From NCBI GenBank assembly GCA_900766865.1, contig CAAFXA010000426.1, forward strand, positions 1 through 9,328: a DNA stretch of 9,328 bases, given 5' to 3'. How positions within the stretch are numbered: position 1 is the first letter of the stretch; every line of letters starts with the position of its first letter. Below the pieces are notes generated by a model, which searched no databases, was not told the DNA's origin, and was given only the letters and a program-made list of their open reading frames with translations. Source of the stretch: an uncultured Akkermansia sp. Lineage in GTDB: Bacteria; Verrucomicrobiota; Verrucomicrobiia; Verrucomicrobiales; Akkermansiaceae. Made by a program: the position numbers and the translations under genes. Positions 1 through 5,112 of the stretch are shown here, piece by piece.

Positions 1-576
1 CGATCTATCATTGCCGATGAAATTTACGAGCACCTTATCTACGATGGCGAGAAGCATGTTTCCATGGCTTCCCTCAGCCCCGAGCTCTACAACCTGACCA
101 TCACCATCAACGGCTTCTCCAAGGGCTACGCCATGACTGGCTGGCGCCTCGGCTACACCGCTGCCCCTGCCGGCATTGCCAAGTACATCAAGATGATTCA
201 GGACCACTGCGCTTCCAACGCCACCACCTTCTGCCAGTATGGCGCCATCGAGGCTCTTACAGGCGACCAGTCCTTCATCTCCGACCTCCGCGAGGAGTAC
301 GACTTCCGTCGTCAGTATGTATACAGCCGCCTCACCGCCATGCCCAAGATTAAGGTCGTGGAGCCCAAGGGCGCCTTCTACTTCTTCATCGACACCACCG
401 AGCTGGGCATTGGCTCTCTCGATCTCTGCGAGAAGCTCCTTACTCGTTACAAAGTGGCTGCCATTCCCGGTATCGCCTTCGGTAACGACAACGCCATCCG
501 CATCTCCTACTGCACCTCTCTGGACGTGCTGAAGGAAGGTCTGGACCGCCTGGAAGAGTTCTGCAAGAAGGCCTGA
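1..576 (+). CDS. Class I/II PLP-dependent aminotransferase (aspartate aminotransferase-like), 5' end missing
   Basis: This is the C-terminal 191 residues of a fold-type I aminotransferase. The frame is open from base 1 and stops at TGA 574-576. Roughly the first 200 residues of the usual ~390-400 lie outside the window. Key cofactor residues are visible: Asp and Tyr in IIADEIYEHL near visible residues 3-12 (pyridine-nitrogen and phenolate contacts), the Schiff-base Lys at visible residue 41 in NGFSKGYAMTGWRLGY, and the substrate-carboxylate Arg at about residue 167 in NAIRISYCTS. The ADEIY...NGFSK...GWRLGY pattern is typical of the aspartate aminotransferase 1-beta subgroup, which moves an amino group between aspartate (or a related amino acid) and 2-oxoglutarate in the cytoplasm. 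The substrate cannot be fixed without the N-terminal half. Codon use is strongly C-ending and more biased than the rest of the window, suggesting high expression. A strong terminator follows 24 nt after the stop, so this gene ends its transcription unit. Confidence 0.93.
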   Translation, partial: RSIIADEIYEHLIYDGEKHVSMASLSPELYNLTITINGFSKGYAMTGWRLGYTAAPAGIAKYIKMIQDHCASNATTFCQYGAIEALTGDQSFISDLREEYDFRRQYVYSRLTAMPKIKVVEPKGAFYFFIDTTELGIGSLDLCEKLLTRYKVAAIPGIAFGNDNAIRISYCTSLDVLKEGLDRLEEFCKKA

Positions 577-600
577 GCCTCCCATTAGTCACACTTTATC

Positions 601-641
601 TCACCGCTGCTGGTTTTCGTACCCGCAGCGGTGATTTTTTT
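601..641 (+). terminator. Intrinsic terminator of the aminotransferase gene
   Basis: A 10-bp perfect stem, TCACCGCTGC (601-610) with GCAGCGGTGA (625-634), is capped by an inner GGT/ACC pairing and followed by seven T (635-641). It lies 24 nt after the aminotransferase stop. Confidence 0.93.
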
Positions 642-674
642 CTGCCATTCTGTCGCAACTATTCTCCTTTTGGC

Positions 675-703
675 TTGACTTTTGCGGCTTCTTCTGCTTA
701 AAT
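675..703 (+). promoter_or_regulatory. Sigma70-type promoter of tRNA-Leu
   Basis: The -35 box is TTGACT (675-680) and the -10 box TTAAAT (698-703), with a 17-nt spacer. The predicted start is A710, giving a 15-nt leader before the mature tRNA. It falls between the aminotransferase terminator and the tRNA, where a promoter is required. It also calibrates what promoters look like in this genome. Confidence 0.75.
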
Positions 704-724
704 CTCTGCACACCACTTCCTTAT

Positions 725-804
725 GCCGGCTTGGCGGAATTGGTAGACGCGCTCGACTCAAAATCGAGTTCGAAAGAGTGTGGGTTCGAGTCCCACAGCC
801 GGTA
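725..804 (+). tRNA. tRNA-Leu (anticodon CAA, reads UUG)
   Basis: A full cloverleaf can be drawn. The acceptor GCCGGCT (725-731) pairs with AGCCGGT (797-803) with one G-T end pair. The D stem is GCG/CGC (about 734-736 and 748-750). The anticodon stem CTCGA/TCGAG (752-756 and 764-768) encloses the loop CTCAAAA with CAA at 759-761. The variable region is 769-779. The T stem GTGGG/CCCAC (780-784 and 792-796) encloses TTCGAGT. The discriminator is A804. No CCA is encoded, so it would be added after transcription. Promoter and terminator lie on either side, making it a single-gene unit. Confidence 0.96.
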
Positions 805-823
805 TTAAGAATCCCGTTGAAAT

Positions 824-858
824 GAGCGGCAGTTTAACGACTGCCGCTCTTTCTTTTT
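824..858 (+). terminator. Intrinsic terminator of tRNA-Leu
   Basis: A perfect 10-bp stem, GAGCGGCAGT (824-833) with ACTGCCGCTC (840-849), has a 6-nt loop and is followed by TTTCTTTTT (850-858). It starts 20 nt after the tRNA. Confidence 0.92.
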
Positions 859-879
859 CATCGGTTTATGCGGCAAAGC

Positions 880-957
880 GCGACATCGTGCGACATTTGA
901 GATATGCCCCCCTTATATGCCCAACATATGCCCACTTTAAGGCCCCTGTATATGCCC
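880..957 (+). repeat. Short direct repeats beside the tRNA, resembling integrase arm sites
   Basis: GCGACAT occurs twice, at 880-886 and 890-896. ATATGCCC occurs four times, at 902-909, 915-922, 926-933 and 950-957, with unit-to-unit steps of 13, 11 and 24 nt (multiples of about 12). The longer form ATATGCCCACTTT is shared by the third and fourth copies. Clusters of short same-orientation repeats next to a tRNA 3' end are typical of attL/attR arms of tyrosine-recombinase elements. No integrase and no second copy of the tRNA 3' end is visible here, so this may be one end of an island or a leftover. The repeats are seen; the role is inferred. Confidence 0.45.
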
Positions 958-1169
958 ACTTTTTTGGGGCGTTGACTGGTTCAATCCGCCCCTATCTGAG
1001 TGACTGCTTCAGGTGTCCACAAGGCGTATGGGAAGGCATGCGTAAAAATTGCGTACTATGGCAAAAAAAGTGGCTTGCCGGCCTCCCACATGACTTTAAT
1101 CCCGTTCCTCCCTGTCATGAACCCGAGCAGCAGGATGAACTGCCCCTCTGTGCTTGATAAGTAACTGGA

Positions 1170-1206
1170 AAACCCGCCAATTTGTCCTCAGCAGACTGGC
1201 GGGTTT
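1170..1206. terminator. Terminator-like hairpin without a gene
   Basis: A perfect 10-bp inverted repeat, AAACCCGCCA (1170-1179) with TGGCGGGTTT (1197-1206), has a 17-nt loop. It is followed on the + strand by CTCT, a weak T tract. No upstream gene in the window needs it, so it may mark the end of a lost gene or of an unrecognised transcript. Confidence 0.45.
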
Positions 1207-1712
1207 CTCTATCCTGGCATGGTCTTAGTGACACAATGACGGAATGACAGTAGAAAAGAATTTTTTATCTATGGGGAGCAGAGTAACCGTGCGGATAGGT
1301 GTTGCTTGCATAGAGGGAATTGTATCTGCCGCCTGTTTCGTTTTTACTTATGGCTTAGCGGGTTACGTGTCTGCCCGCTATCCCGCTGCGGGGGTGGAAA
1401 GGCCTCGTTAAATGCAATCCCGGAGGCATAAACAGCCCGCACGCCTCTGCACGCCTCCGCTAAACGCGATAGTAGGTATCTACCCTGCATAGAGAAAACG
1501 AACCGCAAAAGCTCTATTATCAATCATTTATGATGCAGTCTTGGGCATAATGGCGGATATTATGGCTCGAAGTAGTCAGGGCTCCCGTTTTTAGTTACCT
1601 AAGCAGCTACATAAAGCATTCATTATGCTAGGCATTTGTGTTCGCTTAAAGAAAGCTACTCTTTCGTCAGGCTCCCGAATCTCCGCTTCTATTAAAGAGC
1701 CCGCTTTATATA

Positions 1713-1823
1713 GCCACCCCTTCACCTTACCCGAGTGAGGGGTGGCAACGATACATTACCGACCTTACAATTTCCTTGCATGCCTCGGTCAGACTGCAAG
1801 CACCACCTGATAGGAGGATTGCA
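1713..1823 (-). ncRNA. Candidate small structured RNA, copy A
   Basis: This element reads leftwards from a predicted start at 1823/1822. In minus-strand order it contains GCAATCCTCCTAT (1822-1810), CCGAGG (1788-1783), TCGGTAATGTATCGT (1762-1748), then a 12-bp hairpin with one bulge (arms 1713-1725 and 1735-1746) and a 9-nt loop containing GGGTAA. The 5' segment can also fold as CTGCAA/TTGCAG (1819-1824 with 1794-1799), and the CCGA/TCGG parts of the two boxes can pair. The same boxes, in the same order and nearly the same spacing, recur in copy B at 3075-3183, where the hairpin has a different stem sequence but the same shape and loop. No U-rich end follows the hairpin, so the 3' end may lie further left. 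I do not recognise the family. Confidence 0.5.
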
Positions 1824-1829
1824 GCAATA

Positions 1830-1858
1830 TTTATACACTTTTCGTCAAGAAATATCAA
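1830..1858 (-). promoter_or_regulatory. Predicted promoter of small RNA copy A
   Basis: On the minus strand the -35 box is TTGATA (1858-1853) and the -10 box TATAAA (1835-1830), with exactly 17 nt between. The predicted start is 1823 or 1822, at the first conserved box of the element. It begins directly after the terminator of the PEP-CTERM gene, so it would restart transcription. The copy B promoter has the same geometry. Confidence 0.55.
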
Positions 1859-1865
1859 GAAATAA

Positions 1866-1896
1866 CCCGCCCTTCGGTATGAAAACCTAGGGCGGG
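1866..1896 (-). terminator. Intrinsic terminator of the PEP-CTERM gene
   Basis: CCCGCCCT (1866-1873) pairs with AGGGCGGG (1889-1896), with an inner GGT/ACC pairing. On the minus strand it is followed by TTATTTCTT. It lies 45 nt after the stop codon of the minus-strand gene. Confidence 0.7.
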
Positions 1897-1940
1897 CGCG
1901 CGATGCAGGGCTTGGTTACCCCACTCGAACTTGTTGTTTC

Positions 1941-2651
1941 TTACTTGCGGCGGCGGCGGGCAGCCAAGCCTGCGAGGGCAAGCAGAGAAAGCGTGGCCGT
2001 GGTGGGCTCGGGAACTGTGCTTAAATTGACTCTTACAAGAGGTACATATCCGTTTCCACTTACCCCCGTAAGGGTGGCGTCACTCTGCGTTTTGAACGCA
2101 CCAAGCCCCAAGTACCCCGAGGTAAAACCACTAACTGTAATATTCAGGTCAGAAGAAAGGCTGGTAAGAACAGGGCCATCCGTAAACGTAAACGTGATAG
2201 GCTGGTAGCCTGTTGAGGTGCTATATGTAGGCTTGTTTGAGGTGTATGTTTTAGTACCTATTGTTAATGAAAGTGTGGCATTTGCTTGTTTGTCGCCCCC
2301 ATTATCTCTACCGATAATCTCTATGGATGTTAAAGCTAATCCCTTGGTTACATCCAGCGTTGTATTACCGGATTGCAACATATTTTCCAATTTCAGTGTA
2401 TATGCGATTGTATCGTCATATTCAAAACTATTGTTGTCACCGTCAAGGTACTTCTTTCCGCCGGTAGTTAAGGCGTCGACCGTGGCGGCTGTTTCCCCGA
2501 TTACTTTAGAGAAAGCGTCAAGATCAAAGCTTTCAGAAAAACCTGACGCCTGTGTACCTGATACCTTGGAGGAGAGAGTAAGAGTATTAGTATCTGTTCC
2601 GGCCACGGCCATACCGGCCAGAGCCATAAGGGCTATAATTGTTTTTTTCAT
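1941..2651 (-). CDS. Small secreted PEP-CTERM sorting-domain protein
   Basis: A 236-residue protein of unknown function. Residues 1-17 (MKKTIIALMALAGMAVA) are a standard Sec signal peptide with cleavage likely after AVA. Residues 18-212 are rich in Thr, Ser, Gly and Asn with alternating hydrophobic positions, as in beta-sandwich surface proteins, and have no cysteine. The last 24 residues are a PEP-CTERM tail: VPEP at 213-216, a hydrophobic segment to about 231, then RRRRK. By family knowledge this tail is recognised by an exosortase, which cuts near PEP and releases or anchors the protein at the outer surface. No exosortase is in the window. The start is chosen because the signal peptide begins exactly there. 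No Shine-Dalgarno is visible. The gene has a 99-nt leader with a folded 5' end, a promoter overlapping a palindrome, and its own terminator, so it is a single-gene unit. Confidence 0.88.
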   Translation of the reverse strand: MKKTIIALMALAGMAVAGTDTNTLTLSSKVSGTQASGFSESFDLDAFSKVIGETAATVDALTTGGKKYLDGDNNSFEYDDTIAYTLKLENMLQSGNTTLDVTKGLALTSIEIIGRDNGGDKQANATLSLTIGTKTYTSNKPTYSTSTGYQPITFTFTDGPVLTSLSSDLNITVSGFTSGYLGLGAFKTQSDATLTGVSGNGYVPLVRVNLSTVPEPTTATLSLLALAGLAARRRRK

Positions 2652-2682
2652 GATTGTAAGAATTGATTAGTAAAGATTTTTG

Positions 2683-2750
2683 AGCGGCTCGTGCAGGGAT
2701 ACCCTTTCCCATGCGCATCGGGAGGCTGAGAGACCTGCTCCTAAGCCGCT
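2683..2750 (-). promoter_or_regulatory. Folded 5' leader of the PEP-CTERM mRNA
   Basis: The predicted transcript begins at 2750. Its first seven bases AGCGGCT (2750-2744) pair with AGCCGCT (2689-2683). Inside, GCAGG (2738-2734) pairs with CCTGC (2697-2693), and the centre can form AGGG/CCCT and CCC/GGG hairpins. About 31 nt of unstructured, A/U-rich RNA then runs to the start codon at 2651. The base pairing is directly visible. It could be a protective 5' stem for mRNA stability or a regulatory leader; it matches no riboswitch family I know. Confidence 0.45.
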
Positions 2751-2756
2751 AAGAGA

Positions 2757-2785
2757 AATATACAGCATTACCAATGCTGATACCT
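2757..2785 (-). promoter_or_regulatory. Predicted PEP-CTERM promoter with operator in the spacer
   Basis: On the minus strand the -10 box is TATATT (2762-2757). The 17 bases upstream of it are exactly the palindrome CAGCATT-N3-AATGCTG (2763-2779). The -35 position (2785-2780) reads AGGTAT, a poor match. The implied start is A2750, the first base of the leader's closing stem, which independently supports the call. A weak -35 with a dyad filling the spacer suggests control by a DNA-binding regulator acting on RNA polymerase at the core promoter. Confidence 0.42.
2763..2781 (+). repeat. Palindromic operator-like site 1 (19-nt repeat, first copy)
   Basis: CAGCATTACCAATGCTGAT. The first 17 bases are a dyad with 7-nt arms and a 3-nt centre. 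The whole 19-mer recurs as an exact reverse complement at 2907-2925, with centres 146 bp apart (close to 14 helical turns). Confidence 0.7.
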
Positions 2786-2906
2786 TGGATTGTTGTGCAT
2801 TCTCAATAATTGAGGAATATCATCCATCGGCATATTTGTTACTTCAGAGCCAAGAAAAATGGCATAAAGTGCAAAATTTTAAGCGTTTCGGCGTTTTTTC
2901 GCTTGC

Positions 2907-2925
2907 ATCAGCATTGGTAATGCTG
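2907..2925 (-). repeat. Palindromic operator-like site 2 (19-nt repeat, second copy)
   Basis: This is the exact inverted copy of 2763-2781. It has no -10-like sequence beside it, so it looks like an auxiliary site upstream of the PEP-CTERM promoter, not a second promoter. The pair could also be the ends of a ~163-bp insertion, but no target duplication is visible outside them. Confidence 0.7.
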
Positions 2926-2935
2926 GAGGCAAACA

Positions 2936-3016
2936 CAAAAACACCTTGCCAAGCGTAGGATGAAGCCGTTTGGGAGCCGTTGCTCCCGGGGCTGCCCTTC
3001 CTACCCGGCAAGGTGT
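2936..3016 (-). terminator. Branched terminator-like hairpin at the end of small RNA copy B
   Basis: Four nested stems are visible: ACACCTTGCC/GGCAAGGTGT (2941-2950 and 3007-3016), GTAGGA/TCCTAC (2955-2960 and 2999-3004), AGCC/GGCT (2964-2967 and 2990-2993) and GGGAGC/GCTCCC (2972-2977 and 2982-2987) around a CGTT loop. On the minus strand the outer stem runs into TTTT then GTGTTT, a good terminator tail. On the + strand it is followed by CGTTTT, so it may work both ways. It lies downstream of small RNA copy B and upstream of the PEP-CTERM regulatory region. Confidence 0.65.
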
Positions 3017-3074
3017 CGTTTTGGCGTCCGCTTGCGTGAGCTTAGGGGGATGAGCAATACGCTTCTGAGTATTT

Positions 3075-3183
3075 GCCGCTGTCGTCCTTAACCCCCGGAC
3101 GACAGCGGCTACGATACATTACCGAACAAGCATATTACTCTACTTACCTCGGCTGGGTGCAGATACCATAGAAGGAATGCGTT
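3075..3183 (-). ncRNA. Candidate small structured RNA, copy B
   Basis: This reads leftwards from a predicted start at 3183. Minus-strand order: GCATTCCTTCTAT (3180-3168), CCGAGG (3152-3147), TCGGTAATGTATCGT (3125-3111), then a perfect 13-bp hairpin (3075-3087 with 3097-3109) and a 9-nt loop containing GGGTTA. Order and spacing match copy A: 106 nt from the first box to the hairpin end here, 110 nt there. Stem sequences of the two hairpins differ almost throughout while pairing is kept. Transcription could continue to the branched terminator at 2936-3016, giving an RNA of about 250 nt. There is no open reading frame of note. Family not recognised. Confidence 0.52.
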
Positions 3184-3189
3184 GACATA

Positions 3190-3218
3190 ATACTACCAAA
3201 CAATTGTCTTTCTTACAA
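3190..3218 (-). promoter_or_regulatory. Predicted promoter of small RNA copy B
   Basis: On the minus strand the -35 box is TTGTAA (3218-3213) and the -10 box TAGTAT (3195-3190), with 17 nt between and a TGG extended -10 just upstream. The predicted start is A3183. It starts immediately after the glycosidase terminator, just as the copy A promoter follows the PEP-CTERM terminator. Confidence 0.52.
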
Positions 3219-3221
3219 GAA

Positions 3222-3260
3222 CAAAAAAAGAAGTCGCCACTCGGAATGAATGACGACTTC
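3222..3260 (-). terminator. Intrinsic terminator of the GH123-like gene
   Basis: GAAGTCG (3230-3236) pairs with CGACTTC (3254-3260). On the minus strand the stem is followed by seven T (3229-3223). It starts 22 nt after the stop codon. Confidence 0.85.
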
Positions 3261-3282
3261 CTATAGCTATGGATTGGAGAGC

Positions 3283-5013
3283 TTACTTCAACGCTTCGAG
3301 GGCTTGCAGCGTTTCCGAGACAATATCACGAGCCATCTGTACATCTTGCGCATGACTTCTCCTAGAGCTTCTTTCGACCGTGAAGATAGCCGCGAGGCGG
3401 GCATCCATGCTGTCGATAATAGCGGCTGCCTCGGGGGACTCTGAGGCTCGGGTACGCAGGAGGTTGATTTTCTCGTACTCTTCGATACCGTCACGCAGTC
3501 GCTCAAAGCGAATAGAGGTGCGATTGCCGGGGTATACGAGGAAGCAATCGCCTGTTGTCCAAGAGCCGAAATCCGTGCTTTGCAACGGATTCTTTGTCCA
3601 TGAATTGTACGCCCAGCGCAGGAACCCATCCAGTTGATTGGCTGCGGCAAACAGCCCCAGCCAAGTAGCTTCAGCCGGGGCTGATGTAGTGTAGGTGTTG
3701 GGAACCAGCGGCTGCATGCAAACGTAAAACGTGGTTTTCTTTCCCGCAGCTTTACGCTCACGCAGTAGGGCTCCCATAGTGCTTCCGGCATGAGTCAGAA
3801 CCGGGGAGATATTATACACCTCCCGAGTCAGCTCAGAGGGTTTATCCACCGCCGAAGCGATACGGAAACTCGGGGCGTTTTCCTGCACTAAGCGCATGGC
3901 TTCTCGTACCATCTTATCGGGGCGTTCATCGATAGCAATGCACGTTTTCTCAGCCCAGCCCTTTTCCTGCATGTGGCGGTGGAAATCACGCAGGAACGGA
4001 GCCCACACCTGTTCAAAGGAAGGTTCCCCAGGCTCAGCTTTCATTTCCGCCCATTTACCCGTAGTCTCGTCAAAATATTTTACCTTGAGATGCCATGGAA
4101 GCATAGAGTAACAGCTGATCTGCTCCTTTATGCCTATTTCGTCGTGCATAAAGGTAATCCAGGCATCCAGCCCGCTGTAATCGTAACGCATGACGCCATC
4201 TTTTCCTCGCACCCAGCGAACCATCGAGGGGAACCAGTCATAGGTCTGGCCATTCCAAGCTTCGTCCAAGATTGTGCAGGTGATGCATTTCTGCCCCGCT
4301 TCTGCCAGCCGCTTCATTAACGGTCTCATGATGGCAAAGTGGCCTTCTGACCACATCTCGACATCATGCCAGCGAGCAACTGCTTGCGGGTGTTGCCACA
4401 AATCGAGGTGTATCTTCCAATCCTTGGGAGCGGGCAGCTCTGCGTCAATTACCTCCAATTCCACTTGTTGCTCTACAGGCTTGCAGCCGGGAGCGGAAGC
4501 CGTCACGATGCCTGTATAGCGACCGGGCTTAGCATCTTGGGGAATATTCACCTCGTACCAGACAGCCCGGTGTACGCCTACAGCGTGATTGCATGTGTCT
4601 TCGGACGATATCACATCGGCTGTAATGGTGCCGCCAGCTTCCACATAGCGAATCATTCTCACGGAGGCGGGGATTTCCTCGCCGTTCTGAGACAGCGGAG
4701 TGCAACGAACCGAAATGCGAGCAGAATTGTATTCTGTCGATATTGCCAGCTGACCGCTGCAACGCTCGCCTCTCCATCCCTGCAATTTCATTGCTTCAGG
4801 GGTAATTTCCTGATGGAAAGGATAGGCCGAACCAACCGTGAGCCTTTTATCTGAGGCTGTGGTGATAGCCAGATTTGTAGCCTTGGGCTGAATAATCGGG
4901 ATACGTGGCGTAGTTGCATCGTAAATAGGATGTCGTTCCGCCGTATCTACAGCCCAAGCCCCAGCGGTAAATGAGGCGCACAAGCACAGAAGAGCATGTC
5001 TGGAAAAAGTCAT
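3283..5013 (-). CDS. Secreted GH123-like glycosidase (DUF4091), putative beta-N-acetylgalactosaminidase
   Basis: A 576-residue exported protein. Residues 1-21 form a signal peptide with AWA before the likely cut. Residues ~50-195 form an N-terminal beta-rich domain (YEVNIPQDAKPGRYTGIVT at 153-171, typical of these enzymes). Residues ~200-520 are the catalytic barrel and DUF4091 region. CIAIDERP at 358-365 holds the adjacent Asp362-Glu363 pair expected of GH123, where the Glu is the acid/base and the Asp steadies the substrate N-acetyl group. The C-terminal motif WAYNSW...FLVYPG...SIRFERLRDGIEEYE at ~467-514 is characteristic of DUF4091. Characterised GH123 enzymes remove beta-linked GalNAc from glycans. 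The exact linkage here is inferred. It diverges from the sialidase gene with a 99-bp gap, consistent with a shared mucin-glycan role. The start is supported by the signal peptide and by a -10 box 6 nt upstream, implying a leaderless mRNA. Confidence 0.85.
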   Translation of the reverse strand: MTFSRHALLCLCASFTAGAWAVDTAERHPIYDATTPRIPIIQPKATNLAITTASDKRLTVGSAYPFHQEITPEAMKLQGWRGERCSGQLAISTEYNSARISVRCTPLSQNGEEIPASVRMIRYVEAGGTITADVISSEDTCNHAVGVHRAVWYEVNIPQDAKPGRYTGIVTASAPGCKPVEQQVELEVIDAELPAPKDWKIHLDLWQHPQAVARWHDVEMWSEGHFAIMRPLMKRLAEAGQKCITCTILDEAWNGQTYDWFPSMVRWVRGKDGVMRYDYSGLDAWITFMHDEIGIKEQISCYSMLPWHLKVKYFDETTGKWAEMKAEPGEPSFEQVWAPFLRDFHRHMQEKGWAEKTCIAIDERPDKMVREAMRLVQENAPSFRIASAVDKPSELTREVYNISPVLTHAGSTMGALLRERKAAGKKTTFYVCMQPLVPNTYTTSAPAEATWLGLFAAANQLDGFLRWAYNSWTKNPLQSTDFGSWTTGDCFLVYPGNRTSIRFERLRDGIEEYEKINLLRTRASESPEAAAIIDSMDARLAAIFTVERSSRRSHAQDVQMARDIVSETLQALEALK

Positions 5014-5019
5014 GTTGTT

Positions 5020-5048
5020 CTTATACCATATCCCTTAATGTAAATGAA
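5020..5048 (-). promoter_or_regulatory. Predicted leaderless promoter of the GH123-like gene
   Basis: On the minus strand an extended -10, TGG then TATAAG (5025-5020), lies 6 nt before the ATG. The 17-nt-spaced -35 (5048-5043) reads TTCATT, which is weak. Standard spacing puts the start on A5013, the A of ATG. No Shine-Dalgarno is possible on such an mRNA. Confidence 0.5.
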
Positions 5049-5078
5049 TCTCAAAGTGTGTCTTTAGCGATTTTGAGC

Positions 5079-5106
5079 TTGCAAAAAACTGCACAAAGTA
5101 CATAAT
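5079..5106 (+). promoter_or_regulatory. Predicted leaderless promoter of the sialidase gene
   Basis: The -35 box is TTGCAA (5079-5084) and the -10 box CATAAT (5101-5106), with a 16-nt spacer. Standard spacing puts the start on A5113, the A of ATG, mirroring the divergent gene. Between the two promoters lies a CTCAAA (5050-5055) / TTTGAG (5072-5077) inverted repeat that could bind a shared regulator. Confidence 0.5.
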
Positions 5107-5112
5107 AGTACC

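Larger units (their letters stand above)
859..1712. other. Gene-free stretch with scattered hairpins
   Basis: I see no credible protein gene on either strand. After the direct repeats at 880-957 the stretch holds several fold-back sequences: AAACCCGCCA/TGGCGGGTTT (1170-1206), TAGCGGG/CCCGCTA (1356-1362 and 1374-1380), CGGAGGC/GCCTCCG (1421-1427 and 1453-1459, enclosing a tandem GCACGCCTC), AGCAT/ATGCT (about 1616-1630) and GAAAG/CTTTC (about 1652-1666). The octamer GGCTCCCG occurs at about 1580 and again at about 1670. It may be degraded mobile DNA behind the tRNA, or the untranslated 3' extension of the small RNA read leftwards from 1823. Neither can be settled from sequence alone. Confidence 0.5.

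Noticed and set aside
780..1157. Open frame of 125 codons starting inside tRNA-Leu
   Set aside because: It begins within the tRNA T-stem, runs through the tRNA terminator and the direct repeats, and its product resembles no protein.
1903..2670. Two + strand frames opposite the PEP-CTERM gene
   Set aside because: They are antisense to a protein with a clear signal peptide and sorting tail and show no features of their own.
2724..2731. GGCTGAGA, a motif also found in TPP riboswitches
   Set aside because: It is on the strand opposite the gene, and the second thiamine-binding arm and the surrounding pairings are missing.
2763..2925. The inverted 19-mers as ends of a MITE
   Set aside because: No flanking target duplication is visible, and the left copy fits the promoter spacer exactly; not fully excluded.
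2680..2958. Open frame of 92 codons on the + strand
   Set aside because: It spans the folded leader, both palindromes and the start of the branched hairpin; codon content is not gene-like and there is no ribosome site.
1713..3152. The paired hairpin elements as integron attC sites or a CRISPR array
   Set aside because: They lack attC end boxes and an integrase, and two copies 1.3 kb apart without regular spacers are not CRISPR.
3182..3187. TTGACA on the + strand as a promoter -35 box
   Set aside because: No -10-like hexamer lies at a suitable distance, and no gene follows on that strand.
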